Positions 1 to 9,138 are shown, counted from the first letter of the stretch. The stretch: DNA of 64,000 nt from Knoellia sp031844405 (GCA_031844405.1 JAUZVC010000003.1:682001-746000), one strand, 5' to 3'. A program made the numbers and translations. Notes: generated from the sequence alone by a model not told the origin.

Positions 1-888
1 GACGGGGGCGACGTAGGCGATGATCTCGTCGACGAGCCCGTCGGCCATGAAGGCGGCGGCGACGGTCGGCCCGCCCTCGAGCCAGACGTGGTGGACCTCG
101 CGCTCGGCGAGGTGCGCGAGGACCTCGCGTGGTGAGCGGGTGCGCAGGTGCACCGTGGGTGCCGCGTCGTCGAACACCCGGGCGCTCGGTGGCAGGTCTC
201 GCTGGCCCATGACGACCCGGAGCGGTTGGTGCTCGCGCACGGTGCCGTCGGGGTGGCGCGCCGTGAGGTGCGGGTCGTCGGCCAGGGCGGTCCCGGTCCC
301 GACGAGGATCGCTCCGCAACGGGCGCGGTGCTCGTGGACGTCGTCACGCGCCTGCGGCCCGGTGATCCACATGCTCGTCCCGTCGGCGGCGGCGCTGCGG
401 CCGTCGAGCGTCGTCGCGAGCTTCCACGTCACCCACGGACGGCCGGTGCGGACGCGGTGCAGCCACGAGCGGTTGAGCGCGGTCGCCTCCTCGCGGAGCA
501 GCCCGGGCTCGGTCGCGACGCCCTGCTCCGCCAGCCACGCCGCGCCACCGGAGGCCGCGGCGTTCGGGTCGGGGACGGCATACACGACCCGGGAGACGCC
601 GGCGTCCGCGAGCGCCTGCGAGCAGGGCGCCGTGCGGCCGGTGTGGTGGCAGGGCTCGAGCGTGACGTATGCCGTCGCGCCCACCGCGCGCGCGCCTGCG
701 GCCTCGAGGGCCGCCGCCTCCGCGTGCGGTGTGCCCGCACCGCGGTGCCAGCCGTCGGCGACGAGGGTGCCGTCGGGGGTGACGAGGACGCAGCCGACCC
801 GCGGGTTGGGGTCGGCCTGCGGACCGCGCTCGGCGAGCATGAGCGCATGGCGCATCCACTGCTCGTCGGTGCTGCTCGTCTGCTCCAT
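1..888 (-). CDS. ribD: RibD, bifunctional riboflavin deaminase/reductase (3' end cut by window)
   Basis: Catalyses two early riboflavin steps: deamination of the pyrimidine made from GTP, then NADPH-dependent reduction of the ribosyl side chain. The first 296 residues are visible; the C-terminus runs off the left edge. The N-terminal deaminase domain has the zinc motif HAE (about 55-57) and PCHHTGRTAPC (about 79-89). The reductase domain begins near residue 150 with the substrate-binding run TLDGRSA. I chose the ATG at 888, which follows a purine-rich AGGGCAGGA. An FMN riboswitch lies about 120 nt upstream, so FMN feedback control is expected. Identification is firm. Confidence 0.95.
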   Translation of the reverse strand, partial: MEQTSSTDEQWMRHALMLAERGPQADPNPRVGCVLVTPDGTLVADGWHRGAGTPHAEAAALEAAGARAVGATAYVTLEPCHHTGRTAPCSQALADAGVSRVVYAVPDPNAAASGGAAWLAEQGVATEPGLLREEATALNRSWLHRVRTGRPWVTWKLATTLDGRSAAADGTSMWITGPQARDDVHEHRARCGAILVGTGTALADDPHLTARHPDGTVREHQPLRVVMGQRDLPPSARVFDDAAPTVHLRTRSPREVLAHLAEREVHHVWLEGGPTVAAAFMADGLVDEIIAYVAPV

Positions 889-1009
889 GCGTCCTGCCCT
901 CGTGCTCGAGACCTGTCGGTCGAGCTCCGGGGGGACGTGCGGGCGAGGTGGCGCCGCCGACGGTTCGTGCAGAACGCCGGACGGCGCGACCCTCTCGGGC
1001 CTCGCTGTC

Positions 1010-1136
1010 ACGTGCTGCCTACCATCCGGACTCTCACCGTCGGTCTGGGAGTTCCACCCAGTCAACCGGCCGCTGGCTGCGGTCGGGTCGCGGACTGTCA
1101 CCGCCGGTTCGGAATTGCACCGACCCCGGAGCACGT
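1010..1136 (-). promoter_or_regulatory. FMN riboswitch (RFN element)
   Basis: The minus strand carries the conserved RFN blocks in order: GGTGCAATTCCGAACCGGCGG, then GTGACAGTCCGCGACCC, then GGTGGAACTCCCAGACCGACGG, then GTGAGAGTCCGGATGG. The P1 stem is closed by ACGTGCT near 1136 pairing with AGCACGT near 1010 (perfect 7 bp). It lies upstream of ribD in the same orientation, the usual place for FMN-controlled riboflavin synthesis. No poly-U terminator is evident, so control could be at translation of ribD (inference). Confidence 0.93.
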
Positions 1137-1205
1137 CGTCCTCAAGTATGCCGCAGCCGGTGTCCTGAACCGAACTCCCGTCCGCCGTGACCTCGCCCAC
1201 CCCAT

Positions 1206-1282
1206 CCCACTGATTGCCAGTTTCAGCGCATGTCGAGACGGTTCGATGGCGCTGGGAGCCGCTGAAACTGGCAATCAGTGGG
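1206..1282. repeat. Perfect 23-bp inverted repeat, likely strong hairpin/bidirectional terminator
   Basis: Positions 1206-1228 are the exact reverse complement of 1260-1282 (arms begin CCCACTGATTGCC and end GGCAATCAGTGGG), separated by 31 nt. It sits 3 nt beyond the stop of the pentapeptide-repeat gene and upstream of the riboswitch, where a terminator would be expected. The arm length, perfect match and long spacer are larger than an ordinary terminator, so a small mobile or REP-like element is also possible. Confidence 0.75.
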
Positions 1283-1285
1283 GGT

Positions 1286-1852
1286 TCAGCTGCCGACCGT
1301 GAGGCCGAAGACCTCGAGCAGCCCCGGCGTCGCGTCGAGGTCGATGCGCGCGCCCTTGAGCTTGTTCTGGCGCGGGTCGAGCGCGAGCCCCCGAGTGCCG
1401 CGCAGGTCGGCCTCGCGAAGGTCGGTCTCGGAGAACCGGGTGCCCGACAGGTCGCTCCCGCCGAGGTCGGCGCGGTGCAGGTCGGCCTCGGTGAGGTCCA
1501 CATCGGTGAGCTGGCAGTCGCGGAAGACGAACCCGGTGAGGTCGAGCCCGACGAACGTCGCCCCGTCGAGCCGGCACCGCTCGAACCGCAGCGGCTGGGC
1601 GAGCATCGAGCCGGCGCCGGTGGCCGTCCAGTTGACCGCGAGCATCTTGCAGCCGACGAAGGTGCAGTCGACGAACCTCGTGTCGGTGAGCTTCGTCATC
1701 GACAGGTTGCAGCTCGTGAAGGTGCACTCCTCGAAGGTGCACCCGACGAGCGAGGCACCCTCCCACGTGAGGCCGTTGAGCTCCTCCCCCACGACGTCGC
1801 GACCGCGCACGACCTCGCCCGGGGCCAGCGAGCCGAACGGTTCCTCGGTCAC
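1286..1852 (-). CDS. Pentapeptide-repeat protein
   Basis: A protein of 188 residues made largely of pentapeptide repeats (A/C-D/N-L/F-x-x), for example CTFEECTFTSCNLS in the first half and LTEADLHRADLGGSDL in the second. Such repeats fold as a right-handed quadrilateral beta-helix; some members mimic DNA and protect gyrase, but most have no known role. The GTG start at 1852 overlaps the rpe stop in a GTGA, implying translational coupling. It closes the rsmB-rpe unit. Family assignment is sure; function unknown. Confidence 0.85.
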   Translation of the reverse strand: MTEEPFGSLAPGEVVRGRDVVGEELNGLTWEGASLVGCTFEECTFTSCNLSMTKLTDTRFVDCTFVGCKMLAVNWTATGAGSMLAQPLRFERCRLDGATFVGLDLTGFVFRDCQLTDVDLTEADLHRADLGGSDLSGTRFSETDLREADLRGTRGLALDPRQNKLKGARIDLDATPGLLEVFGLTVGS

Positions 1853-2520
1853 GACCGGTGCCCGTGCGACTCGGCGAGGGCACGGAGCTCGTCGACCGCC
1901 GCGGCCGCCGACTCGGCGCCGTAGACCGCCGACCCGGCGACGAAGACGTCGGCGCCCGCCTCGGCACACTGCTCGATGGTCGTGGCCGAGACGCCGCCGT
2001 CCACCTGCACCCAGATCTCGCCGCCGTGGCGCCGCACCGCCTCTCGGACCTGCGCCACCTTGGGCATCTGGTCGGCCATGAACGACTGGCCGCCGAAGCC
2101 GGGCTCCACGGTCATGACGAGCACCATGTCGAGCTCGGGCAGCAGGTCCTCGTAGGGCGCCCACTGCGTGCCCGGCTTGATCGCCATGCCGGCGCGCGCC
2201 CCGGCCGAGCGGAGGGCGCGGGCGAGCGTGCGCGGGTCCTTCGCCGCCTCGACGTGGAAGGTCACCGACTGCGCCCCCGCCTCGGCGTAGCCCGGTGCCC
2301 ACCGGTCGGGGTCCTCGATCATGAGGTGGCAGTCGAGCGGGATCGGCGACACCTTGAGCAGCGCCTCGACAATCGGCAGCCCCAGCGTGAGGTTGGGGAC
2401 GAAGTGGTTGTCCATGACGTCGACGTGCGCCCAGTCCGCGTTCGAGATCGCGTCGAGCTCGGACTGGAGGTTGGCGAAGTCGGCGGAGAGGATCGACGGT
2501 GAGATCTGCACGGCGCTCAC
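1849..2520 (-). CDS. rpe: Ribulose-phosphate 3-epimerase
   Basis: Interconverts D-ribulose 5-phosphate and D-xylulose 5-phosphate in the pentose phosphate pathway. The 223-residue length is normal for the family. Motifs: SILSADFANL near the N-terminus, the metal-binding HVDVMDN, the phosphate/catalytic MTVEPGFGGQSF and VDGGVS near the C-terminus. GTG codons at 2544, 2520 and 2511 are possible starts; 2520 gives the usual MSAVQISPSILS beginning. It follows rsmB by a short gap and overlaps the pentapeptide gene by 4 nt, so all three are probably one transcript. Confidence 0.93.
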   Translation of the reverse strand: MSAVQISPSILSADFANLQSELDAISNADWAHVDVMDNHFVPNLTLGLPIVEALLKVSPIPLDCHLMIEDPDRWAPGYAEAGAQSVTFHVEAAKDPRTLARALRSAGARAGMAIKPGTQWAPYEDLLPELDMVLVMTVEPGFGGQSFMADQMPKVAQVREAVRRHGGEIWVQVDGGVSATTIEQCAEAGADVFVAGSAVYGAESAAAAVDELRALAESHGHRS

Positions 2521-2553
2521 CCTATCGACGGGGTGCGCCCGCACCCGACGCGC

Positions 2554-4056
2554 TCAGGCCTTCTTGCGCAGCAGCGCGAGGAACATCGCGTCGGTGCCGT
2601 GCACGTGCGGCCAGAGCTGCACCTCCGGCCCGTCGCCGAGGTCGTGCAGCACCTCGCCCGAGGCGTCGCGGAAGAGCTCGCGCGCGTCGAGGACCTCGAT
2701 GTCGTCGCGCTTCCTGAGCACGTCGCGCACGACGAAGGTCGTCTCGGCAGGGTGCGGGCTGCACGTCGCGTAGCCGACGACCCCACCGGGGGCGACGGCG
2801 TCGAGGGCGCTGCGCAGCAGGTCGCGCTGGAGCGGCCCGAGCTGGGCGAGGTCGCCGGGCTGGCGCCGCCACCGGGCCTCCGGGCGCCGACGCAGCGCGC
2901 CGAGCCCGGTGCACGGCGCGTCGACGAGGACCCGCCCGTATGCCGTCGGCTCGGCCTCGCCGATCTCGCGCCCGTCCGCGGTGCGCACCTCGACCTTTTG
3001 GCCCGTCTCCTTCGCCAGGGTCGTCACCGGCCCGAGGGTGGACCGCACGAGCTCGGCACGGTGCTCGCTCACCTCGACGGCGACGAGGTCGGCGCCGGCC
3101 TGGAGGGCGAGCGCGCCGAGGACGCCGCTCTTGCCGCCCGGGCCCGCGCAGAGGTCGAGCCACCGGGCCGGCACGTCCGCCGCGACGGGCGCGGTCGCGA
3201 CGGCGACGGCCAGCAGCTGGGAGCCCTCGTCCTGCACCGCGGCGCGGCGCTCGCGGACCGCGGCGATGCCCCCGGGGTCGCCCGAGCCGAGGACGGCACC
3301 GTGCGGCGACGTCTCGCTCGCCGTGGCCCCGGCGTCGACCAGCTCCTGCACGGTGGCGAGCCCGGGCCGGGCGACGAGGCTCACCTTCGCGGGGGTGTTG
3401 TCGCTCTCCAGGAGCGCCCGCAGCTCGGCGTCGACCGTCTCGGCGGTGGCGCGGCCGTGACCGAGGAGGGCTCCTCGCAGGGCGCTGACGACCCACTCGG
3501 GGTGGGAGTACTCGACGGCCAGGGCCGCGGTCGCCCCACCCTCGGGGACGACCTCGGCGACCCACTCCTCACGCGTCCGCTCGCTCACGCGACGCATCAC
3601 CGCGTTGACGAAGCCACTGGCACCGGCGCCGCTCACGGTGCGTGCGAGGCCGACGGTCTGGTCGGCGGCGGCGTGCGGCGGCACGCGCATCCCGAGCAGC
3701 TGGTGGGCGCCGAGCCGCAGGACGTCGAGGACTCCCGCGTCGATCTTCGTGGTCGGCCGGTCGGCCGCGCGCTCGATGACGGCGTCGTAGAACCCCTGCA
3801 TGCGCAGCGTCCCGAAGGTCAGCTCGGTCGCGAAGGCGGCGTCGCGGGTGTCGAGCCGGTGACGGCGGAGGATCGACGGCAGCTCGAGGTTGGCGTAGGC
3901 GCCCTCGGCGACGGCCCGCAGCAGCGTGTAGGCCGCGAACCGCGCTGGCTCGGCGTGCTTGGCCCGGTCGCTCGGCCGCTGGCGCGAGCGCTGCCCGTGC
4001 GGGCGTCCGCCGCCAGAGGGACGGCGGGGCTGGGGGCGCTGGTCCGGTGCGGGCAT
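2554..4056 (-). CDS. rsmB: 16S rRNA m5C967 methyltransferase RsmB
   Basis: Methylates a small-subunit rRNA cytosine with SAM. The 500-residue protein has a basic, low-complexity N-terminus (about 1-35), a NusB-like RNA-binding domain, and a Rossmann methyltransferase domain with SAM motif DLCAGPGGK (301-309), DAPC (379-382, one catalytic Cys) and ATCSPH (the second catalytic Cys near 432). The ATG at 4056 overlaps the fmt stop (ATGA). The fmt-rsmB-rpe order is common in Actinobacteria. Confidence 0.94.
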   Translation of the reverse strand: MPAPDQRPQPRRPSGGGRPHGQRSRQRPSDRAKHAEPARFAAYTLLRAVAEGAYANLELPSILRRHRLDTRDAAFATELTFGTLRMQGFYDAVIERAADRPTTKIDAGVLDVLRLGAHQLLGMRVPPHAAADQTVGLARTVSGAGASGFVNAVMRRVSERTREEWVAEVVPEGGATAALAVEYSHPEWVVSALRGALLGHGRATAETVDAELRALLESDNTPAKVSLVARPGLATVQELVDAGATASETSPHGAVLGSGDPGGIAAVRERRAAVQDEGSQLLAVAVATAPVAADVPARWLDLCAGPGGKSGVLGALALQAGADLVAVEVSEHRAELVRSTLGPVTTLAKETGQKVEVRTADGREIGEAEPTAYGRVLVDAPCTGLGALRRRPEARWRRQPGDLAQLGPLQRDLLRSALDAVAPGGVVGYATCSPHPAETTFVVRDVLRKRDDIEVLDARELFRDASGEVLHDLGDGPEVQLWPHVHGTDAMFLALLRKKA

Positions 4057-5021
4057 CAGGACAGCGTAGTGGCGCCGGCGAACGCCTCGTCCGCGTCGAT
4101 CCGCACCCCGCGGGCCCAGTCGGCGGCGGCCATCGGCTTCTTGCCCTGCGGGCGTACTTCCCCGAGCGTCACCGCGCCGGCGGCGGTGCCGACGTGGACG
4201 GCGCGCTTCGTGGCGAGGATCTCCCCCGGCGCGAGCGCGCCCCCGTCCGCGTTGGCGGCGACGGAGGCGTCGGCCAGCGTGACCGGACCGATCCCGAGGC
4301 GCTCGCCCCGGAAGGTCGTCCAGGCCCCGGGCGCGGGAGTGCACCCGCGGACGTGACGGTGGACGGCATACGCGGGCGTCGTCCACCTGACCTGTGCATC
4401 GGCGGTCGTGAGCTTGGCGGCGTGCGAGACGCCCTCGGCGGGCTGCGGCACGGGCACGAGGTCTCCGGAGGCGAGCCCGTCCATCGTCGCGACGAGCAGC
4501 CCGGCGCCGGCGTGCGCGAGGCGGTCGAGCAGGGTGCCCGAGGTGTCGTCGGGGCGGATCGTCTCGGTCATGACGCCGAGGACCGGGCCGGTGTCGAGGC
4601 CCTCCTCGATGACGAACGTCGTCGCGCCGGTCGCCTCGTCGCCGGCCATGATCGCGCGCTGCACCGGGGCCGCCCCGCGCCAGGCGGGCAGCACCGAGAA
4701 GTGGAGGTTGACCCAGCCGTGCGTCGGGAGGCCGAGGACGTCGCGGGGCAGGAGCGCGCCGTAGGCGACAACAGGACAGGCATCGGGTGCGATCTCGCGC
4801 AGCCGGGCCTGGAAGTCGGGGTCCTTCGGCGACGTCGGCGTGAGCACCTCGAGCCCGTGCTCGAGCGCCACCGCCTTGACCGGCGAGGGGTGCAGGGAGC
4901 GCCCACGACCCTGGCGCGCGTCCGGACGGGTGACGACCGCGACGACCTCGTGGTCGGAGGCCAGGAGCGCCCGGAGGGCGGGCACCGCGGTCTCGGGGGT
5001 GCCCGCGAAGACCAGCCTCAT
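4056..5021 (-). CDS. fmt: Methionyl-tRNA formyltransferase
   Basis: Transfers a formyl group from 10-formyltetrahydrofolate to initiator Met-tRNA. 321 residues. Catalytic residues are visible: Asn105 and His107 in WVNLHFSVLPAWRG and Asp143 in EGLDTGPVLG. The C-terminal OB-like tRNA-binding domain follows about residue 210. Start ATG at 5021. It is coupled to rsmB by a 4-nt overlap, and a 61-nt gap separates it from the hydrolase gene upstream. Confidence 0.96.
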   Translation of the reverse strand: MRLVFAGTPETAVPALRALLASDHEVVAVVTRPDARQGRGRSLHPSPVKAVALEHGLEVLTPTSPKDPDFQARLREIAPDACPVVAYGALLPRDVLGLPTHGWVNLHFSVLPAWRGAAPVQRAIMAGDEATGATTFVIEEGLDTGPVLGVMTETIRPDDTSGTLLDRLAHAGAGLLVATMDGLASGDLVPVPQPAEGVSHAAKLTTADAQVRWTTPAYAVHRHVRGCTPAPGAWTTFRGERLGIGPVTLADASVAANADGGALAPGEILATKRAVHVGTAAGAVTLGEVRPQGKKPMAAADWARGVRIDADEAFAGATTLS

Positions 5022-5082
5022 CGGGTCTGCCAGCGCTCGCTCGTCACGCGGGTCAGTCTACGAAGCCGGTGCCGGCGGCTGG

Positions 5083-6138
5083 TCAGCCCTCCCCGCCGGC
5101 CGTGAGCCGCTCGAGCGCGGCGCGAACCTCCGCGGGGCGTTCGAGGTGCGGCGAGTGCCCGCACCCCTCCAGCCGGGTCTCGGTGAACGTCCCACCGGCC
5201 GCGGCATAGCGCTCGAGCACCGCCCGGGTCTGGCCCACCATGGGCTGCGGCGGACAGGCCTCGAGCCCGGGCCAGCCGGGCACGACGCCGAGCTGGCCGA
5301 GGTGGGCCATGTCGAAGAGCGAGGTGTCGCTGACGATCGCGTCGGCACTGCCCCACACCCACTCGACCGGCGGCTTGGGGTCGAGGTCGACGAGCGCCTC
5401 GGCCACCCGGAACCAGCGCGGGCTCATCGCGTTGGCGACCCCCCGCGTCCCGGGCCCGACCATCGGCCAGCTCTCGCTCGGGAGCGAGTCCCCGGGGTAG
5501 TGGTCGTCGCCGGTCGCCGTCGTCAGCACCGTGTCGAGGAGGGCGTCCTCGTCGTCGCCGAAGACCTCCGGGTCGGCGACGTATGCCGTCCGCATGACGT
5601 TGCGGGGGCTCGTCGGCTCGTCGCCGCTGCGGTCGCCGGCGTCGATGCGGGCCACGAAGTCGGAGTTGACGGTGCCGCCGCCGGTGCCGGCGAAGTCGTC
5701 CGTCGTCGGGGTGCCGTCGAGGTCGCGGGTTCCCCCGAAGCCGTAGGGCGAGAGCGGAGCGGTGAGGAGCAGCCCGCCGACCCGCTCGGGGTGGTCGACG
5801 GCATACTGCATCGCCACTCCGCAGCCCATCGAGTGGCCGACGACGACGGGTCGGGCGCGGGGGGCGAAGACCGCCTCGACGAGCGCGGCGACGTCGTCGG
5901 CGAAGTCGCGCAGGCCCCGGGTGGCGTCGACCGGGGCCGGCTCGCTCCCGCCGAACCCGCGCAGGTCGGGGGCGACGACCCGCCACGGCCCGTCGGCGCC
6001 GAGGTGGTCGCGCACGAACGGCTCCCAGTAGCCGCCCGAGGAGCAGTTGCCGTGGAGCAGGAGGACGGGCACGCCGTCCTCCGGACCCCACGTCCGGACG
6101 TGCTGACGAACCCCACCGGCGTCGACGATGTCACCCAT
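5083..6138 (-). CDS. Alpha/beta hydrolase
   Basis: A 351-residue alpha/beta-hydrolase fold protein. Visible elements are the oxyanion-hole run LLLHGN (27-31), the nucleophile elbow GHSMG (Ser103), and a C-terminal EGCGHSPHLERP with the probable catalytic His. A lid of roughly 100 residues (about 130-240, rich in Asp and Gly) lies between the elbow and the C-terminal part. Substrate cannot be read from sequence. I start at ATG 6138, giving MGDIVDAGG; a longer ORF reaches 6168. It sits between priA and fmt, an otherwise conserved pair. Confidence 0.85.
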   Translation of the reverse strand: MGDIVDAGGVRQHVRTWGPEDGVPVLLLHGNCSSGGYWEPFVRDHLGADGPWRVVAPDLRGFGGSEPAPVDATRGLRDFADDVAALVEAVFAPRARPVVVGHSMGCGVAMQYAVDHPERVGGLLLTAPLSPYGFGGTRDLDGTPTTDDFAGTGGGTVNSDFVARIDAGDRSGDEPTSPRNVMRTAYVADPEVFGDDEDALLDTVLTTATGDDHYPGDSLPSESWPMVGPGTRGVANAMSPRWFRVAEALVDLDPKPPVEWVWGSADAIVSDTSLFDMAHLGQLGVVPGWPGLEACPPQPMVGQTRAVLERYAAAGGTFTETRLEGCGHSPHLERPAEVRAALERLTAGGEG

Positions 6139-6219
6139 GCCCGGACCGTACGCGCCCCGGCGACACATCGGCCATGTGCTCCGGCACCAGATGGACCGTG
6201 TCGTGGTGTGCCGGAGCCG

Positions 6220-8271
6220 TCAGCCGGCCGGGTCGCGCGGGTCGAGCCGCGCGAGGAGCGGCGCGGTGTCCTTGCGCGCCGACCGCCGGGCCCGCATGGC
6301 GGCGACCTCTGCGGCGAGCTCGGCCCCGTCCTCCAGGGACGAGGTGAGCACGAGCCGCTCGGTCTCGCCCTCGACGGGCAGCGGCCCGAGCACCCGGACC
6401 GCGTCGCCCAACCGCATCTCGTCGACGGCGGCGCGCAGGGCCGACCGGGGTCCGGTGAGCGTGGCGACGCGGGACGTCGGCGGCAGCGAGAGCTGGCCGC
6501 GCTCGTCGAGCTCGCGGTCGGCGAACCAGCCCGGGTCCCAGCGCACGAGCGCCTCGACGGCGGGCACGGTGGCGTGCGACGGCGCCCCGGCGAGGACGAC
6601 GAGCCCGCCGTCCGCGGCACCCCGGGTGAGGCCGACCGCACCCATCCACCGGCGCAGCGCCTCCTCCCCCGCGTCCATCGACGGGCGGTCGAGCAGCGCC
6701 CAGGCGTCGAGCAGGAGGCAGGCGGCGTAGCCACCCTCGGCCACCGGTTCTGCGCCCGGCGTCGAGATGACGAGCCGTGGCCGGGCGTCGACGTGGTCGA
6801 CGACGTTGCCGGCGCCCGACGTCGCGACGGGGACACCGGGGAAGGCGCGCCCGAGCTCCTCCGCGGTGCGCCGCGCACCGACGACCGAGGACCGCAGGCG
6901 GGGCGACCCGCAGTTCGGGCACTCGAACCTCGTCTCCACGGCACCGCACCAGCGGCAGGTCGGTGGCTGCCCGGGCCCACGCAGGCCGAGCGGTCCGGCG
7001 CAGGTCCGGCAGCGAGCCGGGCGCCGACAGTCCTGGCACGACAGCGTCGGCAGGTAGCCGCGCCGCGGCACCTGCACGAGCACCGGCCCCTTCGCCAGCG
7101 CGTCCTTGGCCGCCTGCCAGGCCGCCGACGGCAGGTGGGCCCGCGCTGCCGCGGGGTCGCGGGCGAGGTCGGCGCCCTCACCGGCGACGCGCACCCGGGC
7201 CACGACCCGGCGCAGGAGCGAGCGGTCGGCCTCGAGCGGGGCGAGGACCCGGTCGGCGCACCACTGGGCGAGCGCGGCGGTCCGCGTGAACCCCGCGCCG
7301 AGCAGCGCCGCGCCCTCGATGCCGGCACGGATCCGGGCCACCTCGCGGACGTGGGGATAGGGCGCGCGCGGCTCCTCGTGCAGGTCGTCACCGTCGTCCC
7401 ACCACGCGACGAGCCCGAGGTCGTGCACCGGCGCGAACGTCGCCGCACGCGTGCCGACGACGATCCGCACGTGGCCGCGCAGGACCTTGAGGTATGCCGT
7501 GTAGCGCGCCTGCGGCCCCTGGTCTGCCGTGAGCCGGACGTGGTGGCCCTTGCCGACCCGGCGGGTCAGTGCCTCCTCGATGCGCGCGACGTCACGTCCG
7601 TCGGGGACGACGAGGATGCTGCCGCGGCCGCCGGCGAGGGCGGCAGCCGCCGCGTCGGCGAGCAGCCGCGGCCAGTCCTCGTCGGGCTCGACCGTCGGGG
7701 CGGCCAGGAGCGAGGTGGCCGGGGACCCGCCCGAGGTGAGGTGCGCCAGGAAGGCCGGGCCGCCGGCATACCGGCTCCAGGCGGGCGACTCGGCGGCCGC
7801 GGGCGGTTCGGCCTCGGGTGCCTCGGTGGCGAGCGCCTTCTCGGCGGCGGCGTGGCGGGGCGGGACGGCGAGGCGGAGGACGTCGCCGACGACGCCGCCC
7901 TGCCGCCGGGCGACGGCGCGTGCCGCCTCGAGGACCGACGGGGTGAGGACCGGCTCGGGTGAGACCAGACGGCGGATGACCGCGAGCCGCCCCTCGTGCT
8001 CGGCGTCGGCGGTGCGCGAGACGACGAAGCCGTCGAGGTCCTGCCCGGCGAAGCGCACCTTGACCCGCACGCCGGGTGCGACGCCGTCGGACATCGCCGC
8101 GGGGACGAGGTACTCGAACCGGCGGTCGAGGTGGGCGAGGCCGGTGTCGACGAGGACCGACGCGACCGGGTCGACATCGGCGAGCGGCTCGCCCCCGGAG
8201 ACCGGCTTGGGCCGCGACCGGGCGGACGGCTCGATGAGCTCCAGCTGCTCCCCCTCACCCGGCCCGGTCAT
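6220..8271 (-). CDS. priA: PriA-type primosomal protein N', helicase motifs degenerate
   Basis: 683 residues resembling the replication-restart factor PriA. The N-terminal DNA-binding region (about 35-130) and the zinc-binding cysteines (C412 to C454, in CQDC, CRTC, CRWC and CPNC) are intact. The helicase core lacks a Walker A GxxGxGKT, and the DEEH position reads WWDDGDD (290-296). Actinobacterial PriA proteins are known to be ATPase-degenerate, so this probably acts as a fork-binding or primosome-loading factor rather than a helicase. ATG start at 8271. The metK-priA-fmt order is conserved. Confidence 0.9.
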   Translation of the reverse strand: MTGPGEGEQLELIEPSARSRPKPVSGGEPLADVDPVASVLVDTGLAHLDRRFEYLVPAAMSDGVAPGVRVKVRFAGQDLDGFVVSRTADAEHEGRLAVIRRLVSPEPVLTPSVLEAARAVARRQGGVVGDVLRLAVPPRHAAAEKALATEAPEAEPPAAAESPAWSRYAGGPAFLAHLTSGGSPATSLLAAPTVEPDEDWPRLLADAAAAALAGGRGSILVVPDGRDVARIEEALTRRVGKGHHVRLTADQGPQARYTAYLKVLRGHVRIVVGTRAATFAPVHDLGLVAWWDDGDDLHEEPRAPYPHVREVARIRAGIEGAALLGAGFTRTAALAQWCADRVLAPLEADRSLLRRVVARVRVAGEGADLARDPAAARAHLPSAAWQAAKDALAKGPVLVQVPRRGYLPTLSCQDCRRPARCRTCAGPLGLRGPGQPPTCRWCGAVETRFECPNCGSPRLRSSVVGARRTAEELGRAFPGVPVATSGAGNVVDHVDARPRLVISTPGAEPVAEGGYAACLLLDAWALLDRPSMDAGEEALRRWMGAVGLTRGAADGGLVVLAGAPSHATVPAVEALVRWDPGWFADRELDERGQLSLPPTSRVATLTGPRSALRAAVDEMRLGDAVRVLGPLPVEGETERLVLTSSLEDGAELAAEVAAMRARRSARKDTAPLLARLDPRDPAG

Positions 8272-8301
8272 GCCCCGAAACTAGACGACCGCCCGGACAG
8301 G

Positions 8302-9138
8302 TCAGCCGCCGAGCCGGCTCCGGAGCAGCGCCGCCGTGTCGTCCGGGCGCTCGAGAGCGGGCAGGTGCCCCGCCCAGCCGAGCTCGACGAGCTCGGCTCC
8401 GGGGATCTCCCGGGCCAGCAGCGCCGCGAGGTCGCGGAAGTGCTGGACGTCGTGCGCGCCGGAGACGACGAGCGTCGGCACCGAGACCTCGGCGGGGTCG
8501 ACCTCGACCCGCTCGGGCTGCGGCGGCGGGTCGAGCTCGTCGGCGGCGAGCTGGACCTCGAAGGCGCGTCGCTGCATCGCGGCCACCTCGTCGCGGGCCT
8601 GCGAGGTCGCGTCCGGCCCGGCCCACGTCTCGACGTTGAGCGCGGTGGCTCCCTCGACGTCGCCGGCTTCGAGCAGGGCGTCCTCGCGCTCACCGAACGT
8701 GAGGAGGACGGGGTCGGTGACGTCGAGCCCGCGGTGGGCCGCGCAGAGCAGGACGAGAGAGGTCACGCGGCCGGGGTGGCGGGTGGCCAGCTCGAGGGCC
8801 ACCCGTCCGCCGAACGACGCGCCGACGACGGCGGCCCGCTCGATGCCGAGCGTGTCGAGGAGGTGGACGACGTCGTCGGCGTCGGCGTAGGCCTCGCCGG
8901 GCAGCGGCATCTCACCGAACCCGCGCAGGTCCGGGGCGACGACGCGGTGGTCGGTCGCGAGCGACGCCGCGACGGGCGCCCACATGCGGCGGTCGGCGAC
9001 CCCGGCGTGGAGCAGGACGACGGCGGGCCCGCTCCCCTCGTCGTCGTGGGCGAGGAGGAGCGGGCCCGTCGTGTCGGTCGCCAGGCTCAGCCCTTGGCCG
9101 CGCGCTGGAGGTCCTCCACGCGGTCGGTGCGCTCCCAC
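8302..9138 (-). CDS. Alpha/beta hydrolase
   Basis: Alpha/beta hydrolase of up to 278 residues. It has LLHAGVAD (oxyanion region), DLRGFG, the nucleophile elbow GASFG (Ser108 in the long form), Asp in SGAHD, and a late His in GWAGHLP. The start is unclear: GTG at 9138 overlaps metK by 52 nt, while a CTG at 9090 overlaps the metK stop as CTGA and would give the protein a more usual N-terminus. It is probably co-transcribed with metK. Substrate unknown. Confidence 0.82.
   Translation of the reverse strand: MGAHRPRGGPPARGQGLSLATDTTGPLLLAHDDEGSGPAVVLLHAGVADRRMWAPVAASLATDHRVVAPDLRGFGEMPLPGEAYADADDVVHLLDTLGIERAAVVGASFGGRVALELATRHPGRVTSLVLLCAAHRGLDVTDPVLLTFGEREDALLEAGDVEGATALNVETWAGPDATSQARDEVAAMQRRAFEVQLAADELDPPPQPERVEVDPAEVSVPTLVVSGAHDVQHFRDLAALLAREIPGAELVELGWAGHLPALERPDDTAALLRSRLGG

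Noticed and set aside
20..1302. Long plus-strand open frames over the ribD region
   Set aside because: They are high-GC shadows of ribD and run through the FMN riboswitch; the products are Arg/Ser/Pro-rich without protein character.
2533..4356. 607-residue plus-strand frame opposite rsmB
   Set aside because: Antisense shadow of a clearly identified gene; the composition is that of a GC-rich frame, not a protein.
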